Source: Desmodus rotundus (lineage: Eukaryota > Chordata > Mammalia > Chiroptera > Phyllostomidae). From it: a stretch of 64,000 bases of DNA. The notes below the pieces were generated by a model. That model searched no databases and was not told the DNA's origin. It saw only the letters and a program-made list of their open reading frames with translations. Shown here in pieces: positions 34,950-47,357 of this stretch (position 1 is its first letter; each line of letters starts with the position of its first letter). The translations under genes and the position numbers were made by a program. The stretch is taken from the NCBI RefSeq assembly GCF_022682495.2, contig NC_071393.1:102351010-102415009 (forward strand). Reading direction: 5' to 3'.

Positions 34950-36865
34950 GTGAAGACATTCTTTTATTTGAAGGATATGCTTTCTGAATCGGAAGGAATG
35001 AAGGATTTTAGAAATTGTTCATAATTTCTGAGTTAATTATTTGTATAAAAAAGTAATACCCAGTAAAAGTCATTTTCTTATAGAGTTTTGGTGGTGGTGG
35101 GGGGGTCTTACTCTTTTGAGTTATTTATAGCCTACAGTTGAATTATGATTTTAAAATAACAGTACTTATACATATCCTAATTTCAGAATAACAGAAGCAT
35201 TTGGACATTTGGAACATTGTTCAATTGGATCTGACTTAGAATTATTCTCTATAGAAGCACAAAACTCAGTGTGATCTTGTTTAAATCCAATTTATGGGGT
35301 AAATTAAAAGTTTTACATAAGTAATTTATTAGTGAAGGTTTTTGTGATAAATATTTATAATTTTTAATCATTGGATTTCTTCAAGCCCTGGAAATTTGAC
35401 TCAGAGGTAAAGACAGACCTCTAAAAAATCATGTAAAAGTGTTTTCAAACAATACAAACTTTCAGTTATAAAATAAATGAAGTTCCAGGATGTAAGGTAT
35501 AGCATGGTCACTATACTAAATAATATTGTATTGTGTGTTTTAAAGTTGCTAGGAGAGTAGATATTAAAAGTTCTCATCGCAAGAAAAAAATTTACAACTA
35601 TGTAGGTTTATTTTTATATATATATAAAATATTGAATCATTATATTGTACACTAATATAATGTTCTTTGTCAATTAAATCTCAAAAAAAATCATGTAGAC
35701 TGTGAACATAATTGACATTCTATAAAAAATGTGGCCTCATTCTTCCTAAAGTACTTGCCTCTCTTTTTTAGGAATTAAATACAGTAGAGTAAACGAGGTT
35801 TATATCTGCATCATTCATATAACTACTTCATGACATTGTAAGACTGATCTCATTTGCATATAAAATCCTTTATGTGAATTTGAAGGAAATAAATATGTCA
35901 TTGGAAAAACTTGGTCAGATTAAGATTAATCAAAGTTGTTACTAAAATAAGCATATTTCCTTAAGATTAGAAACTTTAGTATAGTTTTATGTTGCTATAG
36001 TGTCCTGACTGTATTTAAAAAATTTTGAAAGTTGACTGTTAATACTTTGTGGTAATTTATTGAGCTGTACACGTAAGATGTGTATGCCTTTTCCTAAGTG
36101 CATTATATCCATCAATGTAACGATTTGCAAATCGAAGTGAATGACTTATGGGTAACCGTAAATTACATACACATCTTAAATTTTGTCAGTTTCTTACAGC
36201 AGGGGGCATGGGCTGATCATACCTGCATATAATTTCAAAGTTGCTTGGCTTTCTTTTACTTTGATAATTGTATTCTAGAAGTTCATAATACTTGCAACAC
36301 AAAGGGAAATCACCCTTTTGAGATTTGAATTGGGAAGATAATAAACTTTTGGTTTCTGATTTTTACTTTTTCTTTATTCCAAACTTCCATTCTGTTATAA
36401 ACATATGTTATCCTTACTCTCTTTCTCTAGGAAAGAGACTTCTTTTTTTCCTCTTCTACACTATTTTTTTCAGGTCTTATTTTTTGTACCGTAAAAGAGA
36501 GCTAGTACCTACAAATTACAGAGAATTAACTTTTGCTTTTAAAACGTTCTTTCTTACCCAGGTAGAAGGTAGGATTTATTCCAGGTTTAACTCTAACTCA
36601 GTAGACCAGAAAGTGCATTTGAAATAAGAGTAAACAGACCAGCAGTGTTTGTGAAGGGAGTTGGTGTAAAGAGATGTTAAGATGCAGGAGACAATGGTTT
36701 TTTTAAACATTTGACCTTGGTTTTTAAGTAAGTACTTACTTCAGAATTCATGATTATTTTACTGACATTATTTTTGCTAATGTTAAAAAGGTTTTCTTAT
36801 TACTATAGTCTTAATGTACTTAAGAACAAGTTTTTCATAATTTTTTTTCTTATTTACCCTTCTAG
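34950..36865 (+). other. KTN1 intron 6 with L1 relics
   Basis: Mostly AT-rich. The L1 3' end at 35440-35695 is listed separately. At about 36040-36120, TTATTGAGCTGTACACGTAA resembles another L1 3' end in sense orientation, but the rest is too diverged. The intron ends TTTACCCTTCTAG. Confidence 0.4.
35440..35695 (+). mobile_element. Old L1 3'-end fragment
   Basis: Sense L1 3' UTR: AAAAGTTCTCATCGCAAGAA, AATCATTATATTGTACACTA and TGTCAATTAAATCTCAAAAA. Truncated and non-coding. Confidence 0.65.
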
Positions 36866-37006
36866 GAAATGATGACAGAGAAAGAAAGAAACAGTGTGGT
36901 TATAGCAAGGATGAAAGATCGAATTGGAACATTAGAAAAGGAACATAATGTATTTCAGAACAAAATGCATGTCAATTATCAAGAGGCTCAACAGATGCAG
37001 ATGAAG
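36866..37006 (+). CDS. KTN1 coding exon 6 (coiled coil)
   Basis: Encodes residues 361-407 (EMMTEKERNSVVIARMKDR, IGTLEKEHNVFQNKMHVNY, QEAQQMQMK). A charged coiled coil. Phase 0 at both ends, 141 bp, acceptor CCCTTCTAG, donor AAG|GTATAT. Confidence 0.96.
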
Positions 37007-37064
37007 GTATATTTTCATCCTTTGAAAACAAAATAAAATGTTTGCATTCATTTACTTGGCAAAC

Positions 37065-37930
37065 TTTTAAGTGCCTGATATGTTCAAGGCCCCATGCTGG
37101 GCCATGGTACAATGGCTAGTTAAACTAACTGGCTGCCTTATTAAGTATACAGCTTTTCTAGATGGGGAGGCTGGATGCTGACAAGTAAATCATTACAGTA
37201 GTGGTGTAAGCATTGGGTGCTTTGGAACAGTGCAGATGGTAGATGAGGAAGAGGATTGATAGGGAAGACTTGTTAGAAATGATATGCAGACTATGTTGAA
37301 TCTTTTGAAACAGGTATTGTCAGGTGAGAGATTGAAAGAGTGGGCACTGGGAATAAGAGGTTTTTACTTGGTGTGATTCCTCAGTCCCATCCCTAGAAAT
37401 GATGGTTCATTGGGTCTATTTTGGGGCCCAGGATTGAGCTATTTAATGAGAGCACCCCAAGTATTTACAGTACAGGTTGTTTAGATATAACAATTTGTAA
37501 GAAATACAGTAAGACTTGCAGTATTTGAGAATCAGGGCTGCGATGTAGAAGAGAAGATCTAGAGAAGTAAATAGACTATCTTAAAGGGCCTTACATAAGG
37601 GCCTTGCATTAAGGATACTGTCTTAAAGAGCCTTACATAACTGAACACTAGGGAGCCAGTGAAATTTAAGCAACGCAGCAGTGTGGTTATATTAGTATTT
37701 TTAATTATTACTCTGGCAGCATTGTGGAGAATGGAACAAAGGATATACCTTTTGGAAGGCTTTTGCAGGAATCCAAAAGAATAAAGGCCTGAAATCAGAT
37801 GTTGACAATGAGAAGGTGATTTTGAGTGATTCAGAAAGAGTAGATAGGGCTTGGTGATAGAGTGGAAGAGAGAGGAAGAGAGAAGTGACAGTGAAGGATA
37901 ACTCAAAAGGTTTTGGTTCTGTCTTCTGTT
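37065..37930 (-). mobile_element. LINE L2, antisense
   Basis: Antisense L2: CAAGGCCCCATGCTGGGCCA, GCATTGGGTGCTTTGGAACA, GGGAGCCAGTGAAATTTAAG, GCAGCATTGTGGAGAATGGA. A local direct repeat inside it, TCTTAAAGGGCCTTACATAA at 37579 and TCTTAAAGAGCCTTACATAA at 37621, has a 42-base period. Confidence 0.55.
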
Positions 37931-39590
37931 CTTTCATCTGTTTTCTAGCATTTCAGAAGGTTCAGTTCTTACTGTCTGTCTTTTCTCTGTATCATCCAGT
38001 TTCATAATTACAGTTGGGTCTAGCCCAGTGATTTTTCTTGTTTTCTTTCTTTTTTTGAGATTAAATGTTCTCATTATTACTGATAGGTAGGTCTTTGGAG
38101 AATATAGTTGGGTCTGCTTGTTAAGGGGGCTTATAACACTCCCCCTAATTGAACTTTCTGGACCAGGAAATTTTTAGAAATTACTTCCATTGCTGGCCGA
38201 TGTTTCACTTTGGAAGCTCTTGTCATCACCTCAAATTTAACAAATGTCTAAAATCATTCTCTTGGCTTTTGTTCAGGTTATTTTTATTTTCTAATATTTT
38301 GAGGCACTATTATTATTATACTTCAGTCCTTTGACTTTTCTCTCCCTTAACCCAGTCTATAATTTATTCTGAAATCTTAAAGATACTTTCTATCTAGCTA
38401 TTCTTGCATTTAATTCTTAGATTAGTTTATTATTTCATACTAACATAATTACAGCACCTTCTTAATAGGTCTCTCCTTTCCATTCTAACATGTGATTAGT
38501 ACCATATTTATGTTTGTAAAATGCTACTTGGATCACATTGCTAGTCTGCTGAAAAATTTTAAATTCTTCACTGCTGTCAATGTCCAAATGTTTTCCATGG
38601 AATTACACTAGTAGTAAAAACGAAGCGAATGACTGTTGTTAGGTTTTTACTCATCCACAGCTGCCTTTATGCTTTGTTTTGGCCAATCCTCCATTTTTCC
38701 AATCCCCAGTAATTCGAAATGTTTTTTCCCATAAATCAGGTTATCGAAGAACTGATTTTTCCAACCTCAAGTGATATTTTCTTCTTAATTCCTACTTAAT
38801 ATTCATTTGAACATTAGCCAGGTACTTGTAGCAGTATCTTTAATTGAGAGTTAAAGGTATTGAAGTGATTCATCATTTTTTTTTACTTGATTGCTTATTG
38901 AGGCCATAATATATACATTCCATATGGTAAGTTCTCTGAAAAATAGAAACATATTTTAATTTCTCTTAATTGAATAGGTTTATTAAAAATTATTAAGATT
39001 ATTTCACATATTAAAGTAAGACATATCCTTGTGGAGATAAGAGATTCATTATCCTTTATCTTTTGATTCTATAATTCTGAAATAAAAAAATAGATGCCAG
39101 AATATTTTAACAAATAGATTTTTGTGTAATGAATTTGCCATCTATTTGGTTATAGCTAATTTATAATTTTATATAAATGTGTTGAACATAATTTAAACTT
39201 TAAAACTTGATTACTGAAATCTTTTAAAAATATTGCTTACATAAAATTGACGTAGGATCAACACAGGCTTAATTCTATATGAGTATATTGGGTAGGAAAG
39301 AAGTTCTAAATTATTAACTCTGAAACAGCATCTCTGTTTATTTATTTTGCATTTCAAATGTGATAGCAGCTAGCATCTACTTGCATTCTTGAATTCTCTG
39401 GCAGCTGGTATTTGATTTGCATCCATCACTATCAAAATGTAATTCATCCTTTATATCTGTTTATATTTAAGAATGATGCAAACTTCTTTCTCTTGATACT
39501 TTTTACATTCTTATCATAATAAAGTGTCTTTTAAAAGTTAGCCTTGGTAGTCATTGTTTTCTAAATCTTATGTTTGTAAAATAATTTTAG
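37931..39590 (+). other. KTN1 intron sequence with weak L2 similarity
   Basis: AT-rich. At about 38340-38610, GATCACATTGCTAGTCTGCT resembles sense L2, weakly. The rest shows no feature. It ends in the acceptor GTAAAATAATTTTAG. Confidence 0.35.
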
Positions 39591-39697
39591 TTCCAGCAAG
39601 TCCGTGAGCAGATGGAAGCAGAGATAGCTCATTTGAAGCAGGAAAATGGCATACTGAGAGATGCCGTCAGCAACACTACAAACCAACTGGAAAGCAA
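39591..39697 (+). CDS. KTN1 coding exon 7 (coiled coil)
   Basis: Encodes residues 408-442 plus two bases of 443 (FQQVREQMEAEIAHLKQEN, GILRDAVSNTTNQLES). Enters in phase 0, leaves in phase 2 (AA|GTATGT), 107 bp. The next exon supplies the G that completes Lys443. Confidence 0.96.
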
Positions 39698-40799
39698 GTA
39701 TGTCTCCAAATGCTTTAGTTTTAAGTGAATGGCAGAGTATTTTCTTAATCATCAAAATTATCTTTGATAATAATTGGTTTGAGTTTTGTTTTTCACATTT
39801 GTTTCTAAAATGAGTTAATTTTGAAAACCAATTCTCTGGCTGTATGAAGAACCTCATCAGCTGAACTATATGATAAATACTGTGCCACCAGTTGAATAGT
39901 TTACAAATTTATGAGACTGAATTTACAAGTTTAAAACCATCTATCCCCTTTAACAGTAGTTCTCAAATTTGGTTATTCTGAAGGGCATCTGGCATGTTAG
40001 TTTAAAAAGCATATTCTTGAGTCCTGTTCCTAAAAGATTAGGATTCAGTGGCTCTGAGGTGAAGCCCGGGAAGGTACATATTAAGACATATTCCTGGAAA
40101 GATCCAAGGTGGTGGCAGAGTAGGTGGAAGCTATACTCACCTCCTCCTTGGACCAAACTGGAGTTACTGATAAATGAATTCAATAAAGTAGCAGGATACA
40201 AAATAAACACCCAGAAATCAGTTGCATTTTTATACATCAATAATGAACTATCAGAAAGGGAAACTAAGAAAAGAAGACCTGCACTCGGAAAATTATAAGA
40301 TGTTGAGGAAAGAAATTGAAGAAGACACACATAAATGGAAACATGCACTCTGTTCATGGATAGAAAGAATTAACATCATTAAAATGTACATACTACCCAA
40401 AGCAACCTATAGATCCAACACAATTCCTATTAAGAAAACAATGGCGTATTTCACAGAACTAGAACAAACATTCTAAAAATGTATATGGAACCACAAAAGA
40501 CCTTGAATATTTACAGCAGTCTGAAGAAAGAGGAGCAAAGGTGGAGGAATCATGCTGCCTGATATCCAACTATACACAAGGTCATAGTAATCAAAACAGA
40601 CTGGTACTGGCATAAAAACAGACATACAGATCAATGGAACAGAATAGAGAGCCCAGAAGTAAACCCACACCTTTACAGTCAATTAATATATGACAAAGGA
40701 GGCAGAAACATAAAATGGGTTAAAGATAGTCTAGTCAATAAATGAGGTTAGAAAAATTGGACAGATACATGTAAAAAAGTGAAAGCAGACCACTGTCTA

Positions 40800-40996
40800 C
40801 AACGGGTGTCCAACCTGTGGCCCATGGGCTGCATGTGGCCCAGGATGGCTATGAATGTGGCCCAACACAAAATTATAAATTTACTTAAAACCCTTTTTTT
40901 GCTCATCAGTTTTCATTAGTGTTTGTGTATTTGATGTGTGGCCCAAGACAACTCTTCCAGTGTGGCCCAGGAATGCCAAAAGGTTGGACACCCTTG
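40800..40996 (-). mobile_element. MER30-like hAT element
   Basis: A short non-autonomous hAT with terminal repeats GGGTGTCCAACCTGTGGCCC and, reversed, CAAGGGTGTCCAACCTTTTG. Internal blocks GCATGTGGCCCAGGATGGCT and ATGTGTGGCCCAAGACAACT are typical of MER30. Nested in the L1 and opposite in orientation to the copy at 53730-53927. Confidence 0.75.
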
Positions 40997-41330
40997 GCAC
41001 CATACACAAGAATAAACTCATAATGGATTAAAGGCTTAACTCTTAGCCTGGAAACCATAAAAATCCTAGAAGAAAATACAGGCAGTAATATCTCAGACAT
41101 TTCTTGTAGCAGTATTTTTTCTCATATATCACTTCGGGTAAAGCAAGCAAAAGAGAAAAATGAACAAGTGGGACTATATCAAACTAAAAGTTTTTGTACA
41201 GCAAAGGAAATCATCCACAAAATTAAAGAACAACGCGTTGAATGGGAGGACATATTCGCCGATACATCTGATGAGGGGTTAATATCCAAAATTTATAAAG
41301 AATTTATAAAACTCAGCAGCAACCCTCGCT

Positions 41331-41516
41331 GGTGTAGCTCAGTGTATTGAGTGCTGGTCTCTGAACCAATGGGTTGCTGGTTTGATTCCCGGTCTAGGGC
41401 ACATGCCGGTTACTGGCCAGGTCCCCCATAGAGGGTGCATAAGAAGCAACCACACATTGATGTTTCTCTCCCTCTCTCCCTTCCCTCCCCTCTCTAAAAA
41501 TAAATAAATAAAACCT
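41331..41516 (+). mobile_element. Ves SINE nested in L1
   Basis: Sense Ves: AACCCTCGCTGGTGTAGCTC head, GGTTTGATTCCCGG B box, CAACCACACATTGATGTTTC, pyrimidine tract and AAAAATAAATAAATAAAACC tail. It is inserted in the L1 between TATAAAACTCAGCAGC and the resumed L1 sequence. Confidence 0.9.
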
Positions 41517-42888
41517 TAAACTAAACCTCAACAATGAAAAGGCAATCTAATTAAAAAATGGGCAAAGGCTCGGAATAGACACTTCTCCAAACAGGACATA
41601 CAGATGGCCCATAGACATGAAAAGATGCTTAATGTCATTAATCATCAGAGAAATGCAAATTAGAACTACAATGAGATTTCACTTCACACCTATCAGAATG
41701 GCTTTTATCAATGAATCTACCAAAAAGTGCTGGTGAGGATGTGGAGAAAGGAGAATTCTTGTGCACTGTTGGTGGGAATGTAGATTGGTGCAGCCCCTGT
41801 GGAAAGTAGTATGGTGTTGCCTCAAAAAATTAGAAATGGAACTGCCTTACAACTGAGTGATTCTGCTTCTGGGAGTTTATCTGAAAAAACCTGGAATACT
41901 AATTCGAAAGAATATATGCACTCCTGTGTTCATTGCAGCATTATTGCCCAAGTGTCCATCAGTAGATAAGTAGATGAGATGTCCATTGTGTAAATGTAAC
42001 ACATTTACACCATGGATTATTACTTTGGTGGTAAAAAGGAAGGAAATCTTACCTTTGGAACAGCATGGATAGACCTCGAGAGTGTTCGAGAGTGTTACGC
42101 TAAGTGAAATAAGCCAGTCAGAGAAAGACAAATACCATATGATTTCACTCATATGTGGAATCTAATGAACAAAATGAACTAACAGACCAAACAGAGGGGT
42201 CCGTAGATAGAGAGCAGGCTGACAGCTGTTGGGGGGTTGCGGTTCCAGGGCTAGTTTTCAGGGTTGTAGGGATTGAGCAAAAAGGAAAAACTCATGGGCA
42301 AGGACAACAGTGTGGTGATTGCTGGGACAAGAGGAGTGTGCTGGGAGGTGGAGGAGGGTGTGGGGGGATAAATGGTCATGGAAGAAGATTGGACTCCTGG
42401 CGGAGAACCCACAACGCAGTGTAGAGTGTACAGGTGGTCCTGAAACCTGTATAATTTTGTTAACCAGTGTCACCCCAATAAATTCAGTAAAAAGGAAAAG
42501 AAAAGATATCCCTTTGATAGTTCTATAGATGGCTCTGGGTTGTACTTTGAGAAGTAGTGCACTAGAGAAGACTTGCTTGCACGGACTAAACACCGACTGG
42601 TTGATTTTAATAGATTTTCAGAACATCAGTTTGAGGGTGACACTGCTGATTCTGCTTATGAGTATGTGGTCATTCATTTTCTTAATTATAGTGATTTTAG
42701 AATTTCTGTAATTATCTTCAGAATTATTCAGAGGTTATACTCAGACAGACTTCATTAGTAGTCACAGCCTTTTCAGTTGGCTGTAAGTGGAGTTACTGTC
42801 TCAGCAACACTAATATAAAATATGTTTTGGTGGTTCTTTATATGGGTTTGTAGTAACGGAAGGTTCCTAATCCAGATACTGTTTTCAG

Positions 42889-43021
42889 GCAGTCTGCTGA
42901 ACTAAACAAACTGCGCCAGGATTATGCTAGATTGGTGAATGAACTGACTGAGAAAACCGGAAAACTGCAGCAAGAGGAAGTCCAAAAGAAGAATGCTGAG
43001 CAAGCAGTTACTCAGCTGAAG
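42889..43021 (+). CDS. KTN1 coding exon 8 (coiled coil)
   Basis: Encodes residues 443-487 (QSAELNKLRQDYARLVNEL, TEKTGKLQQEEVQKKNAEQ, AVTQLK). Enters in phase 2 (the first base completes Lys443), leaves in phase 0 (AAG|GTGATG). 133 bp; a classic heptad coiled coil. The acceptor is CTGTTTTCAG. Confidence 0.96.
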
Positions 43022-43159
43022 GTGATGTAGATCCACCTTTATTTATCATTTCATAAATAATGTAGATACTCAATTCAATGACCTAAATGTATACATAGGT
43101 TTTAGAAATATAGTTTGAAGCTTAATGGGACTTGTCTGCTTGTATAGAATTGTGTGCAC

Positions 43160-43231
43160 TAATGTAAGAATTGAATATTCTTACATTAAGAATTAAATTT
43201 AAGTTTAAGCCTTACATTAAGGCTTAAGTTT
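43160..43231. repeat. Compound inverted repeats in intron
   Basis: TAATGTAAGAAT (43160-43171) is the exact reverse complement of ATTCTTACATTA (43177-43188) with a 5-base loop. The string TTACATTAAG recurs at 43212-43221 between GTTTAAGCC and GGCTTAAGTT, which pair imperfectly. Two neighbouring hairpins share a motif. Confidence 0.8.
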
Positions 43232-43661
43232 GAAGTTAACGACTGAAGACAGGACAAATGAAATGAGCTGATTGACAGGTGTAAACAGTGGCATTTCATC
43301 TTATATGTAGGGATTAGGGCCTACCTGTGTAAGGCAGAGATCACGTAGTTAAAATTATCTTCAACATCACTTATGCATAACTTGGATTTTGTAGTTAAGT
43401 TCAGTAAAGCCCACTTTTCTCCAGCATTAGGATACATTTTTTTTTTCTTTTTCTTGCCTGAGCATAAGACCAAGGAATGCTCCAGTAGCTTTTACTGGAA
43501 CCATAGTGTACAAAAATCACACACTATTTCTTTAGACACCAGAATTTATCTTCAGACACTTGAAAAGGCGATATGCTTATACTGGGAAGAGATGCATAGG
43601 TTTGGCGTGGGTGACTGAAAGAGGAATAGATTTGTTTCTCTTAAACTTTATAGCGTATGTA

Positions 43662-43925
43662 GCCCTAGCTGGCTGGCTCACTAGGTTGGAGCATCATCCT
43701 GTACACCAAAAGATTGCAGATTCGATTCCCGGTCAGGGCACATACCTAGGTTGTGGGTTGGATCCCTGGTTGGGGTACATACGAACGGCAGCTGATTGAT
43801 GTTTCTCACATCGATTTCTGTCTGTCTGTCTCTCCTTCCCTCTCTCTCCCTCTCTTTTCCTCTCTCCTCTTTTGTCCCCCTCTCTCCCCCTAGCCCCCAC
43901 CCCTCTGTAAAATCAATTACAGAAA
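43662..43925 (+). mobile_element. Ves SINE with long pyrimidine tail
   Basis: Sense Ves: GCCCTAGCTGGCTGGCTCAC head, GATTCGATTCCCGG B box, second half TGTTTCTCACATCGATTTCT and an unusually long TCTC/CCCC tract. The flanks TTTATAGCGTATGTA (left) and TTTCATAGCATATGTA (right) are a diverged target duplication. Confidence 0.87.
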
Positions 43926-44701
43926 TTTCATAGCATATGTACATTGAGTAGAGTGATGGGTAGAATGGTCATTTCCTCCTTTTACTGGGGACAGGATTTG
44001 TTGAGTGTAATTTGTATAAGTTTAATGCATTAGTTTCCTACCTAGGTATTTGATGCAAGCATACCTTGATACTTGTTACAGAGTAGTTGGGATTAAAAGG
44101 CCTTTGGGAATAAACGAAATGTAGAAAATAGTGTAATTTTTGTTTTCTTGATGTTTTCATGGATCCCTGTGGGAGACTGATGTAATGGGTCTTTCTTTTA
44201 TTAAATATTTGTCTTGCTGGTGTGTTTACCACTGGCATTTTTAAATATGAAAGTTTGTTTTCTAGATAAGTAGATAATGACACTAAAGATTAAATTGTGT
44301 TGTGCTATACCTCAAATGATAGATTCAGTAGGTACTTACTGAAATTTAGCAATAAAGATACCATCCCACCTTTGAAGACCTAATCAGCTGATGGAAGATT
44401 AATGGAAAACAGATTATAGCTAAGTGGATTAGCTATATACATAGTAGTAGGTATACTGATCCACCAGCACAAATATGATTTCTGAGGTAATTTCCAGTCT
44501 GTAAACCCTGTTTACTGGGAGTAGAATGGCTGGGGCTAGTGGTACTGCACATGCTATCAGGTAGGCATATCTGCTTGTCTTATTAAAGTGTAGGAGAGTA
44601 ATTATTGGAATGAGCAGTTTTATGATACAACAGTAAAGATAGAGGATACTTAAAAAAAATATTTGCAATCCTGTGTTTGTGCTGATTTATCCATTCTTCA
44701 G
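43926..44701 (+). other. KTN1 intron sequence, nothing recognised
   Basis: AT-rich. Ends TTATCCATTCTTCAG, the acceptor of coding exon 9. Confidence 0.4.
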
Positions 44702-44789
44702 GTTCAACTCCAAGAAGCTGAGAGAAGGTGGGAAGAAGTCCAGAGTTACATCAGGAAGAGAACAGCAGAGCATGAGGCAGCACAGCAAG
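44702..44789 (+). CDS. KTN1 coding exon 9 (coiled coil)
   Basis: Encodes residues 488-516 plus one base of 517 (VQLQEAERRWEEVQSYIRK, RTAEHEAAQQ). Enters in phase 0, leaves in phase 1 (G|GTAAGG, a strong donor). 88 bp. Contains the kinectin-typical AERRWEEVQSYIRKRTAEHE. Confidence 0.96.
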
Positions 44790-47357
44790 GTAAGGAGAAA
44801 GGTATTTATGTAAATTTAGTATATAATTCCAGGTAATATTTCCTCCCTTTTCCATGGAGAAAGTATAATTTTTCATTTTGGTTATAGCTCAATAAAAATA
44901 GCTTTCACATTTTCAGAGCACCTTTTTTTCTTTAACATTTTCTAGGGTTTTAAAAATAAGAACTCTAATAGCTTTGTGTGAAGCATTAAGTTGCAAAAAA
45001 AATTATAGTCCATAATAGTGTAATGGGAGCCTAGCTGTGTGTATGTCCTTTTTGTAGTTGTTTATTCCCTTTGGTTCCCTGATCAACTCTTCATTTGATT
45101 TTTTTGTTTCTAAGGAAGGACTCACTTCCTGTATTGTGAAGAGAAAAACAGCAAATGCGTTGCTATTCCAAGTAGTTGACTTAAAACTACCTACTACTTA
45201 AACACTAACTTTTATAATTTACTCTTAATTTGATGACTCCATCTGTGAGATAATGGAGCTTGTATTGTGTGTGTTATTTATGTTTCCACTACTCTGTTTC
45301 TCTTATGAAAGAGGCGGTGAGCTGATAAAATAAAGTTAAACAATAGGGTAGATCATGCAGAATTTGGCTCTTTAGACCTTTGGTTTCCTGTGGGTTTTTT
45401 TTTTTTCTCTCCCCTAAGTATTTATTTTCTGTTATATACTCAAGATATTGAAGGCATTTTTCTTTATATGTAAAGTTTATTTAAGATACATTAGCTGATT
45501 TTTAAAGACAATATTTTATATTTTATGAACAAAGCACACATGAATTTTTCCAAAAGAATTTAAACTATAAACTATATAACTATGAACAGCAAAACCTCAC
45601 TCTAACCTCACTAACCTCACCCTAACCTCACTCACCAGAAGCAGGTACTTTTGCTTTTAGTGTTTTGTATCATTTCTAAGTAGGCATATTATTTGTACTA
45701 ACACACTGTCTTTTGACAGGCATCTATTAACTTTCTATCACAGAAAATGAGAGCTTAATACCCTCACACTATTCCTCCCACCTTCCCCTCATCCTCCTGA
45801 TACTTTTTGATCATGTCATTGTTCGTCATTTATATCGTTATGACTCTATTCAGTGCTGAGCCAACATAAATACTAAAACTGCAATTCTTTTCTCGAACAG
45901 TGTTTTTCATAATTTTCTGGAGCTAATTATCACTTTATGTTTTTAAGTTGCTTGATCTTTTTTTATCATTTAAATTTTTACCTATGGTTAAACTCCCTTT
46001 AACCTTTTCCCCTCCCCTAGCCTCTGAACATGTTAGATGCTGGAGAACCTACCAGTTTTTCCTGGGGATATCCCTCTGGGTCCTCAGTCTTCCTGTTTGA
46101 GTACTTGTTACTTCCTAGGTTTGCTCCTTAGCTGTTGTCCTCAGACCTCATTCTGTCTCTCTCTCCTGTTTGCTGGACCCCGTGTCACTGCCATCTTTTT
46201 TGCTGTCCTCCCTCATTTAATGGCCTACTTTTTAGTGGCTTCAAAGAGTGTGCCTTGAAGTATATTTGCTGAGACTTTGTATATCTGAAAATGTTTTTCT
46301 TTCCAATTTCATGCTTTGGCTGGATGTAGAGTTCTGGGTTGGAAATAATTTTCCTCACAGATTTAACTTACACTGTTGCAGGAAAGAAATATGCTCTTCC
46401 GAGTTCTAAACCTGGACATTACCATTAGTTTAATTTTCAGGAGCTCTTTAATGAATTGTGTTTCACTCCGATATTAGTATCTTCTTATGGAAGAAACATC
46501 TTTTCTTAAAACATATCTAATATATACACACATTTTCTCGTCTTCCCTATGTTTGCCTCTCTGTCCTTGGTGGTAGTCATCCATGTTCTGTCCCTGTTGT
46601 TCCTCCTCTCTGTTTTGGACTTGATTGTGTTATCAGGCCAGGAGGCAGCTCTCATAGTGCCTTGTATCTCGATTTCCTGAGTCTTTCTAGGATTCTGGAA
46701 CACTTCCCTTTCTTCATCTCTGCCAAGTTAATGATAATCTCTCCATTTTATCTTAATTTCTTGTGATTTAGAGTTATATTTATTTCTGATTGCATAAATA
46801 CTTTGTGTTCATTCTCTCTTTCTTTCTCTCCACCCCTCTCTCTTTCCTGTTTTGGCCTTATCATTAAGAAGAGAAGCAGACAGAAAAGTATTACTTAATC
46901 TTATACCAGGACATTTGTCAACTTTCAGCATCTTTCTCTGCTTTGTAGATAGAGTACAAATAATTTACTAGAAATTCACTTAAAGTACTTACTGAACTAT
47001 TGTTGGCGAAATAAAGAATAGTTTCAGGAAATGGTGTAACAGTTTGAAACATCCACATACTGTTCAGTTAACACATTTATTGAATATATACTGTGTTCCA
47101 AGCCTTGGGCCCAGCTCTGCATTTAGAAAAGGCAGTCTCTGATTTCAGAAAGCTGGGACAGGAGCCGAATTAGTACCATGTGGCAGGTACTGTGATTAAC
47201 AGTAAGCACAGGCTATTCAGGGGAGCCATATGCAGGAGGAGGAGAGCAGAGGAGAGATTCAGGAGGGTTTTCTAGAGGAGATAATGCCTACAGTAAAGGT
47301 GAGTAGCAGTAACTAGGAAAGGAAGAGACCTTTGTAAAATGCAATGCTTTGTTACAG
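44790..47357 (+). other. KTN1 intron with faint ancient L1 and L2 relics
   Basis: About 2.6 kb. At 46250-46490, TGCTTTGGCTGGATGTAGAG and nearby sequence resemble antisense L1/HAL1 ORF1 (low certainty). At 47060-47330, TTATTGAATATATACTGTGT and CCAAGCCTTGGGCCCAGCTC resemble antisense L2. The rest shows nothing. Ends GCTTTGTTACAG. Confidence 0.4.
45592..45636. repeat. Short CTAACCTCAC minisatellite-like array
   Basis: Four to five imperfect copies of a 9-11 base unit, (C)TAACCTCAC, in a row. It resembles neither a coding nor a known regulatory sequence. Confidence 0.7.

Larger units (their letters stand above)
40098..42502 (+). mobile_element. L1 with most of ORF1/ORF2 deleted
   Basis: Starts with an L1 5' UTR-like string (AAGGTGGTGGCAGAGTAGGT, then CTATACTCACCTCCTCC) and jumps at about 40155 directly into the 3' half of ORF2 (AAACACCCAGAAATCAGTTG, TTTATACATCAATAATGAAC, GGTACTGGCATAAAAACAGA, GCAAATTAGAACTACAATGA). 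The sense 3' end is TTTTGTTAACCAGTGTCACC. Likely duplicated target strings flank it: AAGACATATTCC (left) and AAGATATCCC (right), both inside MER5A. Later insertions at 40800-40996 and 41331-41516 break it. Frames are ruined. Confidence 0.75.
39954..42559 (+). mobile_element. MER5A hAT relic, split by an L1
   Basis: The left part (39954-40097) opens CAGTAGTTCTCAAATTTGGT and continues GATTCAGTGGCTCTGAGGTG. The right part (42503-42559) ends GTACTTTGAGAAGTAGTG, the other terminus. Together they make a short non-autonomous hAT element of MER5A type. The L1 at 40098-42502 interrupts it, so MER5A is the older insertion. Confidence 0.65.
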
